Shown here piece after piece: positions 9,047-17,790 of a stretch of DNA of 41,973 nucleotides (positions are counted from its first letter, which is position 1; each line of letters begins with the position of its first letter). The translations under genes and the position numbers were made by a program. The DNA is from Candidatus Zhuqueibacterota bacterium. Lineage in GTDB: Bacteria > Zhuqueibacterota > Zhuqueibacteria > Thermofontimicrobiales > Sulfurfontimicrobiaceae. The DNA is taken from contig JAFGMA010000067.1 of NCBI GenBank assembly GCA_016927835.1, positions 1-41,973 of the forward strand. Direction: 5' to 3'. The notes below the pieces were generated by a model, which did no database searches, was not told where the DNA came from, and was given only the letters and a program-made list of their open reading frames with translations.

Positions 9047-11086
9047 TTATTTGGCGATTTCAAGCATTCGGTTGAGCGCAATTCGGGCATCCTTGATGAT
9101 TCCGGGTTCAACATAAACCGCATTCACATCACCCAAGTTGTCCAGTGTCCAGTATAAATTCTGCAGATTGATTTTATACATATTTGGGCACAGTGAGCGA
9201 GCAAGCGGAATTATGGTTTTATCGGGATTTTCGCGCTGCAGCCGCGTTACCAGGTTAATTTCAGTCCCCACAATGATAGTGCTGTGAAGCGGCGCATTTT
9301 TCGCATAATTGATAATGAAATCGGTGGAACCATTGGCGTCGACCAAATCGACAACCGATTTTTTGCATTCCGGGTGCACCACAATTTTAGCGTCGGGATA
9401 TGCTTTGCGCATCTTCTGAACATGCTTCTCGGTGAAGAACGTGTGAACGTGGCAATGACCTTTCCACAGAATGAGCTTCGCGTTCCTGATAGCCTCTTCG
9501 GAATTTCCGCCAAGGTCTTTCGCTGGATCCCAGATGACATAATCATAATATTGCAGATTTAATTTCGAAGCTGTATTCTCACCTAAATGTTGATCCGGGA
9601 AGAAGAAAACCTTATTCGATTGTTCGAGTCCCCATTGGAACGCCTTCGGTGCGTTGGATGACGTGCAAACCGTTCCGCTTTTGCGCCCGCAGAATGCTTT
9701 GATCTCACTGGATGAATTCATATATGTGATAGGCGTGATCGTGTCGCTTCGGCATATCGAAATCAGGGTATCCCAGGCTTCCTCCACTTTATCGATATCC
9801 GCAAAATCGGCAAGCGGGCAGCCGGCATTGAAATCAGGATGAAGTACGATCTGGTTCGGTCGCGCAAGGATGCACGCAGCTTCTGCCATGAATTTCACAC
9901 CGCAAAAAACGATGGTTTTGGCTTCCGCCAATTCTGATGCTTTTTTCGACAGGGCAAACGAATCGCCGCGAATATCCGAGTGAGCGATGATTTCGTCGCG
10001 TTGATAATGGTGCCCCAATATTGCCAGCTCAGATCCATATTTGCGCTTAATCTTAACGATGCGACGGTTTAACTCGGCGATGGGAATGTCTTTGTAGCTG
10101 TCTGGGAGCAAGTCAGATGCCGCCAGGGTTGCCATGATATCCTGTGGATTCGATTCGGCTTCTTTCGGTTTGTCCGCCTTCATTTTGCCGTCGGAAATAT
10201 CTGGCGTTGCAGCGATTGTTTCCGGCATTTCTCTCTGCGGTTCGCTTTCAGCGGCTGCTGCCTCTGCCGCTGACTGTTCCTGCGCGTGGTGCGATTCATC
10301 CGGGGAAGCTGCTTCGGCAGCCTCTTTTTTGCGCCGCTTTCTGCCGACAATGGCTGAGACCAGAATGCTGATCTCGTACAAGACGACAATAGGACCGGCG
10401 AGCAGCAATTGGGTCATCACATCGGGAGGTGTGAGAATTGCCGCAACAATTAAAACAATAACTATGGCATAGCGGCGTTTTTCGCGCATGAATTTGGCTG
10501 AAATCAATCCCAATTTTGTGAGAAAAAATGTCACCAGCGGCAGCTCAAAAACGAGCCCTGATACAAGCAAGAGCATCAGGATGAAGCTCAAATATTTGTC
10601 AATTGTCAGGCTTGGGGCGAGAAAGGTTGTTTTATATCCCAGCAAAAAGTTTAAGCCCAGAGGGATGATCACAGAATAAGAAAAAGTGGCTCCTATAAAA
10701 AAGCTGATGGTGGAAATGATTATCACGCCCAGCGTATATTTGCGTTCTCGTTTATACAAGCCCGGTGCAACAAATTGCCACAATTGATAAAATATAACCG
10801 GGAGGCTGAGAACGATGCCGCCAAATAAAGAAATTTCAAGGTAGACCATAAAACCGCCCGTCGGTCCCAGGTACACTAATCCACCGACATCGTCCGGGCG
10901 TGCGGTTATATATGGGTGAACCAGAATTTCCATAAACGGTTCAGAAAAAACATAAACACCAATCGTGCACAGGAGCACTGAGATGATGCTCTTGATAATT
11001 CGCCATCTGAGCTCCTCCAGGTGGTCTAAAAAGGGCATTTCCTTTTCTTTCCTTGTTTGCTCGTTATTTTTTTCTTTCTCAGCCAT
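9047..11086 (-). CDS. tatC-nadA: TatC-NadA fusion: Sec-independent translocase subunit joined to quinolinate synthase
   Basis: One uninterrupted frame encodes two normally separate proteins (679 aa). Residues about 17-247 are TatC, the membrane receptor of twin-arginine export: FLDHLEELRWR, the conserved FVAPGLYKRERK (105-116) and six hydrophobic segments. Residues about 248-317 are an Ala/Glu/Lys-rich linker. From Met318 a complete quinolinate synthase follows (about 362 residues, normal for the longer NadA class), with GHHYQRDEI and three likely [4Fe-4S] ligands, Cys423 (GCPLAD), Cys545 (KGHCHVH) and Cys633 (SLCPNM). NadA condenses iminoaspartate with dihydroxyacetone phosphate in NAD synthesis. 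An AGGA 4 nt before the Met318 codon (10135) could allow separate NadA synthesis. The ATG at 11086 is preferred over an in-frame GTG at 11095; neither has a good ribosome site. No tatA/B or nadB is visible. It follows rnfA. Confidence 0.93.
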   Translation of the reverse strand: MAEKEKNNEQTRKEKEMPFLDHLEELRWRIIKSIISVLLCTIGVYVFSEPFMEILVHPYITARPDDVGGLVYLGPTGGFMVYLEISLFGGIVLSLPVIFYQLWQFVAPGLYKRERKYTLGVIIISTISFFIGATFSYSVIIPLGLNFLLGYKTTFLAPSLTIDKYLSFILMLLLVSGLVFELPLVTFFLTKLGLISAKFMREKRRYAIVIVLIVAAILTPPDVMTQLLLAGPIVVLYEISILVSAIVGRKRRKKEAAEAASPDESHHAQEQSAAEAAAAESEPQREMPETIAATPDISDGKMKADKPKEAESNPQDIMATLAASDLLPDSYKDIPIAELNRRIVKIKRKYGSELAILGHHYQRDEIIAHSDIRGDSFALSKKASELAEAKTIVFCGVKFMAEAACILARPNQIVLHPDFNAGCPLADFADIDKVEEAWDTLISICRSDTITPITYMNSSSEIKAFCGRKSGTVCTSSNAPKAFQWGLEQSNKVFFFPDQHLGENTASKLNLQYYDYVIWDPAKDLGGNSEEAIRNAKLILWKGHCHVHTFFTEKHVQKMRKAYPDAKIVVHPECKKSVVDLVDANGSTDFIINYAKNAPLHSTIIVGTEINLVTRLQRENPDKTIIPLARSLCPNMYKINLQNLYWTLDNLGDVNAVYVEPGIIKDARIALNRMLEIAK

Positions 11087-11122
11087 TTCGTTCACTGAAG
11101 TTGAAAGTTACATCCATTACAT

Positions 11123-11150
11123 GAAAATGTCCCAAAACGATTTGGGACAT
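11123..11150 (-). terminator. Hairpin after rnfA, possible weak terminator
   Basis: ATGTCCCAAA (11127-11136) and TTTGGGACAT (11141-11150) form a perfect 10-bp stem with an ACGA loop. On the minus strand it follows rnfA by about 90 nt and ends in only four U residues. It may partly terminate Rnf transcription before tatC-nadA, or serve as an mRNA-processing hairpin. Confidence 0.45.
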
Positions 11151-11239
11151 GTGTGTTAACGACTTATTCCCCACGGTAGCCAAAAACCCATCAAACCGTA
11201 ACGTTGTGGTGAAGACACTTTTTCAAGCGCTGTCTCGTG

Positions 11240-11860
11240 CTAATCGATAGAGAGACCTGAAAATCCTAAAAATGCAATTGCCATCAATCCCGCCATGATA
11301 AAGGCGATCGGGATGCCTCGCAGCGCTTTTGGCACCGGAGCCAATTCAAGTTTTTCCCTGATACCTGCCATTAAAATCAACGCCAGCGTAAAGCCGACAC
11401 CGGCTGAAAAGCCCTGAACAATGCTTTGAATGAAATCATATTCATTATCGATATTTAAAATTGCGACCCCAAGAATTGCGCAGTTGGTTGTAATCAGCGG
11501 CAAATAAATACCGAGTGAGCCATACAGCGCGGGACTCATTTTTTGAATGACCATTTCTACAAATTGCACCAGCGACGCGATAACCAGGATAAACGCAATG
11601 GTGCGCAAATAGCTCAGGTCGATTTTTTCGGAGAACAGAAGGTAGAACACATTCGATTCGCCGGGCATTAGCAAATAAACATGAATCAGATACGTGACCG
11701 CAGATGCCAGCGTCATCACAAAAATCACCGCCATCCCCATCCCGAGCGCCGAATCCAGTGACTTCGATACGCCGATGTACGGGCAAATACCCAGGAAGCG
11801 GGAGAAGATGAAATTGTTTATAAAAATTGCGCCAATTGCGATAATCAAAAGTTTTTCCAT
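11240..11860 (-). CDS. rnfA: Electron transport complex subunit RnfA
   Basis: RnfA (206 aa) is one of two homologous integral membrane subunits that, with RnfE, form the core of the Rnf ion-translocating ferredoxin:NAD+ oxidoreductase. The sequence is almost entirely hydrophobic, with about six helices. It carries the family signatures NNFIFSRFLGICPYIGVS near the N-terminus and TTNCAILGVA in the middle, each with a conserved Cys implicated in an intramembrane iron-sulfur centre in this family. An AGAGGA lies 7-8 nt before the ATG. The gene starts 11 bp after rnfE ends, confirming the operon. In many Rnf operons rnfB follows rnfA; here the next gene is tatC-nadA. Confidence 0.95.
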   Translation of the reverse strand: MEKLLIIAIGAIFINNFIFSRFLGICPYIGVSKSLDSALGMGMAVIFVMTLASAVTYLIHVYLLMPGESNVFYLLFSEKIDLSYLRTIAFILVIASLVQFVEMVIQKMSPALYGSLGIYLPLITTNCAILGVAILNIDNEYDFIQSIVQGFSAGVGFTLALILMAGIREKLELAPVPKALRGIPIAFIMAGLMAIAFLGFSGLSID

Positions 11861-11871
11861 TTTGTGTTCCT

Positions 11872-12468
11872 CTATTTGCTGCGCTTGAAATCGATCCAGT
11901 TGAAAAGCCCCAGAAATAGCCCGAGCGTCAGGAATGCCCCAGGCGGAAGTATGAATAGCAGCACCGGCTTGAAATCCGGACCGAAGATAGGTGTACCGTA
12001 CAGCTTGCCATCGCCCAAAAGTTCGCGGACGAATCCCAGGGCGAGGAGCGCCAGGGTGAAACCGACACCCATACCGATGCCATCGACCAATGAACGAAGA
12101 ACGCTGTTTTTGCCGGCGAAAGCTTCTGCGCGACCGAGAATGATGCAGTTAACAACAATGAGCGGAATGAATAATCCCAACGATTTATGTAGCTCGCGGT
12201 CGAGGGCAGCCAGCGATAAATCAACGATAGTGACAAACGTGGCGATGACGACAATGTAGATCGGAATTCGTATTTTCTGGGGAATGCCTTTCCGGATCAA
12301 AGATACGATCACATTGGAGCAAACGAGTACAAAGGTTGCGGCTGCCCCCATGCCAATAGCATTCTCAATCGAATTGGATACCGCAAGTGTAGGACAAAGC
12401 CCCAGTGCTAATCGAAAAACCGGATTCTGGTCATATAAACCTTTGCTGAATTCTTTGAATAAGCTCAT
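11872..12468 (-). CDS. rnfE: Electron transport complex subunit RnfE
   Basis: RnfE (about 198 aa from this start) is the paralogue of RnfA in the Rnf membrane core. Family features are PVFRLALGLCPTLAVS near the N-terminus and VVNCIILGRAEAFA in the centre, each with a conserved Cys, and about six hydrophobic helices. Upstream in-frame GTG (12483) and ATG (12477) codons exist. The ATG at 12468 is preferred because GAGG lies 9 nt upstream and the protein then begins MSLFKEFSKG, as is usual in the family. If the GTG is used, it overlaps the rnfG stop. NqrD is the homologue in Na+-NQR; the accompanying ferredoxin-type RnfC argues for Rnf. Confidence 0.94.
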   Translation of the reverse strand: MSLFKEFSKGLYDQNPVFRLALGLCPTLAVSNSIENAIGMGAAATFVLVCSNVIVSLIRKGIPQKIRIPIYIVVIATFVTIVDLSLAALDRELHKSLGLFIPLIVVNCIILGRAEAFAGKNSVLRSLVDGIGMGVGFTLALLALGFVRELLGDGKLYGTPIFGPDFKPVLLFILPPGAFLTLGLFLGLFNWIDFKRSK

Positions 12469-12479
12469 TTGACGCATCC

Positions 12480-13070
12480 TCACTGATTATTTTTTTCGGC
12501 GCGAATAATCGGCAGCATTTTTTCGATGGCTTCCCGAATGGAATTGGTTACGGCTCGCGATGAAATCGTTGCCCCGCTGACGCTTTCGATTTTGCCGCCA
12601 TCTTTGTCCACCACCAATTCATTAGCCATTTTCCCTTTAAGTCGTTTTTGAAACCATGGGATTTCGCTTTTATCGCCATATTTTACTTCTTCAATTTTTG
12701 TTCCCAGCCCGGGAGTTTCTTTTTGAGAAATTATTTTAGTACCGCAGATTTTCCCGGTCGTATCAATGCCGACCATTGTTTTGATAACACTCGAATAGCC
12801 CTTCCCGAGCGCAATAAATGCGTATCCGACCAGTTTTGTCGTATCGGGTTTTGAGTAGCCCTTATAATACAAGATTTTTCCATCTTTTTTCACTGGATGA
12901 ATTGCGAACGGCGCAGCATCAGGCAAAGCCTGGCTACGCGATATCCGTTCTGCCTTTCTTTCCTCTTTGTCAATTTCATCCTTTGTCAGATGATTTGCGA
13001 GTGCCAACGCGGCTGCTGCCAAGGCTGTCACAAGCATCAGTATCCCGCCCAATTTCAAAATATCCTTCAT
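12480..13070 (-). CDS. rnfG: Electron transport complex subunit RnfG (covalent FMN protein)
   Basis: RnfG (196 aa) is a single-span subunit whose extracytoplasmic domain carries a covalently bound FMN. One N-terminal helix (about 8-26) is followed by the FMN-binding domain. The flavinylation motif is SGATISSRAV, with Thr168 as the attachment residue. Earlier family features include GLGTKIEE and the GYAFIALGKGY region. The ATG overlaps the rnfD stop by 4 bp (ATGA), indicating translational coupling. Attachment of FMN normally needs an ApbE transferase, which is not present in this window. Confidence 0.94.
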   Translation of the reverse strand: MKDILKLGGILMLVTALAAAALALANHLTKDEIDKEERKAERISRSQALPDAAPFAIHPVKKDGKILYYKGYSKPDTTKLVGYAFIALGKGYSSVIKTMVGIDTTGKICGTKIISQKETPGLGTKIEEVKYGDKSEIPWFQKRLKGKMANELVVDKDGGKIESVSGATISSRAVTNSIREAIEKMLPIIRAEKNNQ

Positions 13071-14161
13071 TTCGCTTTCACCTCTCCGAAGATTCTTGGC
13101 TTTGTGAATTTATCGATCAAGGGTACTGTCAGGTTCATCAGCAGGATGGAATAGGATACCCCTTCGGGATAACCGCCAATCAGACGAATGACTACCGTAA
13201 TGATCCCGCACCCGACGCCAAAAATGATGCGCCCCCAGTACGTGACAGGTGATGTGACCATATCGGTTGCCATAAAAAATGCGCCCAGGATCAATCCGCC
13301 CGATAAAGCATGGAACAGCGCATCTCCCTTCAGCAAGGCGTCGGGTCCACCGAATATCCAGGATAACAAAGCGACGGTACCGATATAGCTGAACGGGATT
13401 TTCCAGCCGATGCGCCGTTTGTACATCAGGTAAAGCGCACCGAGGAGCAGCAACGCGACCGATGTTTCACCGAGACAGCCGCCCACTTTGCCCAGAAATA
13501 ATTCGCTGTAGGAGTCTAAATCAGATAGCTTATTCATCACCAGGGTTGCCACGGTGACTTTATCTTCCACATAAGCGGCGCTGTTTGCTACGATGTCTTG
13601 TGCCTGTTTCATGGCGTTCAGGGGTGTGGCAGAAGTAATCGTATCAACGAACTGCTGCAACGTCGGATTTTTTTCCACGAGCGATGAGAAAGCATCCGGC
13701 AGCAATCCCGAAGCGCGGGTGCCGTCTCTCAGCGCGCCGAACGTAGTCATTTCTTTAGGCCAGGATGCCAGCAGAAAGGCGCGTCCGAGTAATGCCGGAT
13801 TCATGGGATTATAGCCAAGTCCACCAAACGCGTGCTTGCCGATCGCGATGGCGAATACTGCCCCGATAATGGGCATCCACAAGGGGATGCCTGCCGGCAG
13901 GTTGAATGCCAAAAGAATTCCTGTGACAAGTGCGCTGCCGTCAGAAATAGTGATTGGTTTCTTCAGCAGCTTTTGAACGATGGCTTCGGTTGCGAGACAT
14001 GCCGCAATCGAGACTAAAATCACCCATGCCGCCCCTTCGAAATAATAAATGGCGGCTGCCATCGCTGGCAACAATGCCAGGACAACATCGAACATGATTT
14101 TTTGAACCGTATCTTTGTCCGAAAAATGTGGAGCGGACGAGACGAAGAACTGGTATTCCAT
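13067..14161 (-). CDS. rnfD: Electron transport complex subunit RnfD (covalent FMN protein)
   Basis: RnfD (364 aa) is an integral membrane flavoprotein of the Rnf complex with about nine to ten hydrophobic segments. Signatures include DGSALVTGILLAFNLP, the GYNPMNPALLGRAF motif, and SATPLNAMK with Thr179 as the likely covalent FMN attachment site. A conserved GGPDALL and FFMATDMVTSP occur in the C-terminal half. An in-frame TTG lies two codons upstream; the ATG at 14161 is preferred, with AAGGA upstream. It is translationally coupled to rnfG by a 4-bp overlap. A 187-bp gap containing a hairpin repeat separates it from rnfC, unlike the tight spacing of the other rnf genes. Confidence 0.95.
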   Translation of the reverse strand: MEYQFFVSSAPHFSDKDTVQKIMFDVVLALLPAMAAAIYYFEGAAWVILVSIAACLATEAIVQKLLKKPITISDGSALVTGILLAFNLPAGIPLWMPIIGAVFAIAIGKHAFGGLGYNPMNPALLGRAFLLASWPKEMTTFGALRDGTRASGLLPDAFSSLVEKNPTLQQFVDTITSATPLNAMKQAQDIVANSAAYVEDKVTVATLVMNKLSDLDSYSELFLGKVGGCLGETSVALLLLGALYLMYKRRIGWKIPFSYIGTVALLSWIFGGPDALLKGDALFHALSGGLILGAFFMATDMVTSPVTYWGRIIFGVGCGIITVVIRLIGGYPEGVSYSILLMNLTVPLIDKFTKPRIFGEVKAK

Positions 14162-14259
14162 TTCCAATGATCCTTCAAATTCTATACGATGATTTTAAGG
14201 AGTAGCATCTTCGATAACCATACAGCGCCATTGTTCGAGGCGTTAAGGCATCATGTGGC

Positions 14260-14300
14260 AATCGCCCAGTTACAGGTTCCAAAACTCCTGTTTTGGAACC
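14260..14300 (+). repeat. 41-nt dispersed hairpin repeat, copy 1
   Basis: GGTTCCAAAAC (14275-14285) and GTTTTGGAACC (14290-14300) form a perfect 11-bp stem around TCCT. Together with 15 bases upstream it matches the inverted-orientation copy at 18541-18581 in 33 of 41 positions by hand alignment. One stem pair is A-T here and C-G in the other copy, a compensatory change. It lies in the rnfC-rnfD gap. Confidence 0.8.
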
Positions 14301-14348
14301 CAGGACTCATTGTAAGTCATGAAAAGAACCAATAACTGAGCCATTACA

Positions 14349-15683
14349 TCACGCGGCGGTTTTTTGCATGCGATTCACTTCCAGTTTGCCGAATTTAATC
14401 CATTGAACCAATCTTCTTTTTGCCGGACAAATATAAGCACAGGAACCACATTCAATACAATCCAATATTCCCGCCTGTTTAGCTTCGTCAAATTTTTTAT
14501 ATTCGCAATAGGTTCCCAATAAATTGGGCATTAGTCCCATGGGGCAGCCATCCACGCAGCGCGCGCAACTGATGCAGGCGAGTTCATCGGGGAATTTGCT
14601 TTCAGCATCATTCAAGCAAAGTATGCCCGAAGTGCCTTTGATGACCGGTACATCGAGCGTATATTGGGCGATGCCCATCATCGGACCGCCGTTAACAATT
14701 TTTGAGGCGTCATCCGTGAGTCCCCCGCAAAAGGCGATGACATCGGAGAAGCGCGTCCCGATCGGCACCAGCACATTTTTAGGCGTCTGAATACCATTGC
14801 CGGTTATCGTAACCACGCGATCTATGAGTGGCTTGTGTCTTGCGACGGCATCATAAACGGCTTTGGCTGTTCCGACATTTTGAACCAGGCAACCAGCATC
14901 CATCGGGAGACCGCCACGCGGCACTTCACGATTGACACATGCCTTGATCAATTGCTTTTCAGCGCCCTGCGGATATTTAACCTCAAAGCCGATCACCTGA
15001 TACTTATATCCTGATTCGCTCACGACTCTGCGCATGGTTTCAATTGCATCCGGTTTGTTATTTTCAATACCGATAAATCCATTGCTGCAGTTGAGCACCT
15101 GCATCATCAACTGCATGCCCGACAAAATATCTTTTGTATATTCGAGCATCAACCGATGGTCAGCCGTGAGATAGGGTTCGCACTCCGCACCGTTTAAGAT
15201 AAATGTGTCGATTTTTTTCTGCGGTGGCGGAGACAATTTGACATGCGTCGGGAACGTTGCGCCGCCCATTCCGGCGATACCGGCGTTTTTGATACGGTTG
15301 ATTATTTCTTCGGACGCCAACTTCTTGTAATCAGGCTCATCGGAAATAGCATCGCTTAGTTTGTTTTGTCCATCGGTTTCGATGACTATCGAAAGCACAT
15401 CGACGCCGAGGGGATGTGGGCAGGGTTCTATTTTTTTTACAGTGCCCGAAATCGATGCATGTGATGGCACAGAGACAACGCCTTTGGATTCGCTGAGTTT
15501 GTCGCCGATTTTAACCTGGTCTTTGATGTTGACAATCGGTTCGGATGGAGCACCGATGTGCTGTTGCAGCGGGATGATGACCATTTCCGGCTGCGGCATG
15601 GTTTCGATCGATTTGGTTTCCGTAAGGCTTTTGTTCTCGGGCGGATGAATACCGCGGGTGAACGTTTTCTTTTTGGATAGCAT
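14349..15683 (-). CDS. rnfC: Electron transport complex subunit RnfC
   Basis: RnfC (444 aa) is the peripheral NADH/flavin- and ferredoxin-type subunit of Rnf. Family features are the N-terminal GIHPPENK, the glycine-rich GMGGATFPTHVKL, the GAECEPYLTADHRLM nucleotide/flavin segment, and two C-terminal [4Fe-4S] motifs: Cys370/373/376/380 (CISCARCVDGCP) and Cys409/412/415/419 (CIECGSCAYICP). Its length matches the short Bacteroidota/Clostridium-type RnfC without the long C-terminal repeats of E. coli. An in-frame ATG at 15764 would add 27 unconserved residues; the start at 15683 has AAGGGA about 9 nt upstream. It heads the C-D-G-E-A series; no rnfB lies before it. Confidence 0.95.
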   Translation of the reverse strand: MLSKKKTFTRGIHPPENKSLTETKSIETMPQPEMVIIPLQQHIGAPSEPIVNIKDQVKIGDKLSESKGVVSVPSHASISGTVKKIEPCPHPLGVDVLSIVIETDGQNKLSDAISDEPDYKKLASEEIINRIKNAGIAGMGGATFPTHVKLSPPPQKKIDTFILNGAECEPYLTADHRLMLEYTKDILSGMQLMMQVLNCSNGFIGIENNKPDAIETMRRVVSESGYKYQVIGFEVKYPQGAEKQLIKACVNREVPRGGLPMDAGCLVQNVGTAKAVYDAVARHKPLIDRVVTITGNGIQTPKNVLVPIGTRFSDVIAFCGGLTDDASKIVNGGPMMGIAQYTLDVPVIKGTSGILCLNDAESKFPDELACISCARCVDGCPMGLMPNLLGTYCEYKKFDEAKQAGILDCIECGSCAYICPAKRRLVQWIKFGKLEVNRMQKTAA

Positions 15684-15817
15684 GCTTTTCAATCCCTTCT
15701 GAATCTGAAAATCATTGATAACGCCGGAATTTTGCGTGCAGTTCAGATGCAAAACTGGTTTCACTTTGAGAATTTGTATTTTTCAATTAGCGAGTTAGAT
15801 CGAAATTAACATGTAAT

Positions 15818-16273
15818 TCAACCCGCGCTTTTCAATTCCCGTAATTCATTCATGAATTCTTCTTTGTCACTGAATTTTCGATAAACCGAAGCAAATCTTA
15901 CATAAGCGATCTCATCCAATGTTTTCAGATGACGCATGACAAGCTCACCGATTAAATGCGCATCAACCTCATCCCTGCCTGAATCACGGATTTCATTTTC
16001 AATGGTTGTCACCAGATTTTCCAGGCTGTCAATCGAGACGGGACGTTTCGTGCATGCGATCTGAATGCCTGCAAATAATTTATCGCGGTTAAACGGTTCG
16101 CGACTGCCATCACTCTTGATAACCAATAGCAAAGGCTGTTCTATTTGTTCGCGAGTCGTAAAGCGTTTGCTGCAATTCAGGCACTCTCGTCGCCTGCGAA
16201 TGATTCGACCTTCATTTTTTACCCGCGAATCAATAACCTTTGTGTCGGTATGATTACAAAACGGACATTTCAT
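15818..16273 (-). CDS. nrdR: Transcriptional repressor NrdR
   Basis: NrdR (151 aa) is the nucleotide-sensing repressor of ribonucleotide reductase genes. The N-terminal zinc ribbon has Cys3, Cys6, Cys31 and Cys34, with the basic stretch IIRRRREC between the pairs. The ATP-cone domain follows, with VIKSDGSREPFNRDKL and the later HLKTLDEIAYVRFASVYR typical of the family. GGGAGG lies 7 nt before the ATG, a strong ribosome site. It is co-oriented with glyA upstream, an arrangement common in bacteria, and precedes rnfC by about 134 bp. No ribonucleotide reductase gene is in the window. Confidence 0.97.
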   Translation of the reverse strand: MKCPFCNHTDTKVIDSRVKNEGRIIRRRRECLNCSKRFTTREQIEQPLLLVIKSDGSREPFNRDKLFAGIQIACTKRPVSIDSLENLVTTIENEIRDSGRDEVDAHLIGELVMRHLKTLDEIAYVRFASVYRKFSDKEEFMNELRELKSAG

Positions 16274-16447
16274 TGGAATGCCTCCCGTAAGGTGATTTGG
16301 TGGTACCGGGATGACGCTTGCCTGATAGCATAACCTGCATCAATCTTGCTATGTATGATTGTTATACGCTTTTCGTTCATTGCTCGCTATCCGAATAGTT
16401 CTGTCCGTTTTCTGGATTGTGATTGAAATAAAATATACCATTCTCAG

Positions 16448-16473
16448 GATAATAAGAAAAACGATTTATTATC
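16448..16473. repeat. AT-rich hairpin downstream of glyA
   Basis: GATAATAA (16448-16455) and TTATTATC (16466-16473) form an 8-bp stem with a 10-nt loop, 28 bp past the glyA stop. There is no U-tract after it on the minus strand, so it is not a standard terminator. Confidence 0.3.
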
Positions 16474-16500
16474 GGGATGACAGTTAGATTGATGCATTGT

Positions 16501-17790
16501 TTACGCAGGAATTCCATATAAGGGGAATTTTTGACAGAGTGTTAAGACATCATTTTTTACGGTTTTTAATACCTGTTCATTATCGATATTGGACAGCACC
16601 CTGTGAATAAAATTGCCGATGAGCATCATTTCATTCTCATCCATGCCGCGCGTTGTAAGGGCGGGTGTACCGAGACGAATACCGCTGGTAATGAACGGGC
16701 TTTTCGTATCGAAAGGTACCATATTTTTGTTGACAGTAATGCCTGCTTGCTCCAAAGCCTGTTCAGCGCTTTTGCCGGAGATATTTTTATCGCTCAAATC
16801 GACCAGCATTACATGCGTGTCGGTGCCGCCGGAGACAATTTTATATCCGAATTGCATCAGAGTGTTGGCGAGTGTTTTCGCATTATGAATGACTCTGCCG
16901 CAATACGTTTTGAATTCAGGTTGAAGCGCTTCTTTGAAAGCTACGGCTTTGGCTGCGATAACGTGCATGAGCGGTCCCCCCTGGAAGCCGGGAAATACAT
17001 TGGAGTCAATGATCTGGGACCATTTTTTGAGCGAGCCCTTGGGTGTTTTGATCCCCATGTCGTTTTCGCTATCCCTGCCAACCAGGATCATTCCGCCACG
17101 CGGACCACGCAGCGTTTTATGGGTAGTTGTTGTCACTGCGTGGCAATGAGTGATTGGGCTCTTAATGTAGCCGGTTGCGATTAACCCGGCAGGATGCGCA
17201 ATATCGGCTATGAGCCGCGCACCGATGGCATCGGCGATTTCCCGGAACGATGCAAAATCAATCTCCCGGCTGTATGCGCTGGCACCGGTCATTATCAGGT
17301 TTGGCTTCTCCTGTTTCGCCAGGCTTTCCACCTGGTTCATATCGATAAATCCGGTTTTATCAACGCCATAAGAAACGATTTTAAAAAACCGACCCGAAAA
17401 ATTCACCGGGCTCCCGTGTGTAAGATGCCCACCATGAGCCAGGTCCATTCCCATAACAATATCGCCGGGATTCAGGAACGAGAAATATGTTGCCATATTG
17501 GCTTGTGAACCCGAATGCGGCTGCACATTGGCATGATCAGCACCAAAAAGCTGTTTCGCGCGTTCACGGGCTAATTCCTCACCGATATCAACATATTCGC
17601 ATCCCCCGTAATATCGCTTTCCAGGGTAGCCTTCAGCGTATTTATTGGTCATTACCTGACCCATCGCTTCCAGCACTGCCTGGCTCACAAAATTTTCTGA
17701 AGCGATAAGTTCCAGTTTATCGTTTTGTCTTGCGGTTTCCCGGACGATTGCTTCATAAATTTCCGGATCAGTTTTCTTCAATGTTTCCAC
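16501..17790 (-). CDS. glyA: Serine hydroxymethyltransferase
   Basis: GlyA (429 aa) is the cytoplasmic PLP enzyme that interconverts serine and glycine with tetrahydrofolate, the main source of one-carbon units. Motifs include [31 protein letters not shown], and [14 protein letters not shown] with the PLP-binding Lys225. Length is normal for bacterial enzymes. The start codon is GTG, supported by GAGGA 7 nt upstream and by the expected N-terminus [10 protein letters not shown]. It lies in the co-oriented run between rpiB and nrdR; rpiB-glyA-nrdR proximity recurs in bacteria. Confidence 0.98.
   Translation of the reverse strand: METLKKTDPEIYEAIVRETARQNDKLELIASENFVSQAVLEAMGQVMTNKYAEGYPGKRYYGGCEYVDIGEELARERAKQLFGADHANVQPHSGSQANMATYFSFLNPGDIVMGMDLAHGGHLTHGSPVNFSGRFFKIVSYGVDKTGFIDMNQVESLAKQEKPNLIMTGASAYSREIDFASFREIADAIGARLIADIAHPAGLIATGYIKSPITHCHAVTTTTHKTLRGPRGGMILVGRDSENDMGIKTPKGSLKKWSQIIDSNVFPGFQGGPLMHVIAAKAVAFKEALQPEFKTYCGRVIHNAKTLANTLMQFGYKIVSGGTDTHVMLVDLSDKNISGKSAEQALEQAGITVNKNMVPFDTKSPFITSGIRLGTPALTTRGMDENEMMLIGNFIHRVLSNIDNEQVLKTVKNDVLTLCQKFPLYGIPA

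Noticed and set aside
11240..15683. Na+-NQR instead of Rnf
   Set aside because: The RnfC-type protein has two 4Fe-4S motifs and gene order is C-D-G-E-A; NqrA lacks those motifs and NqrF is absent.
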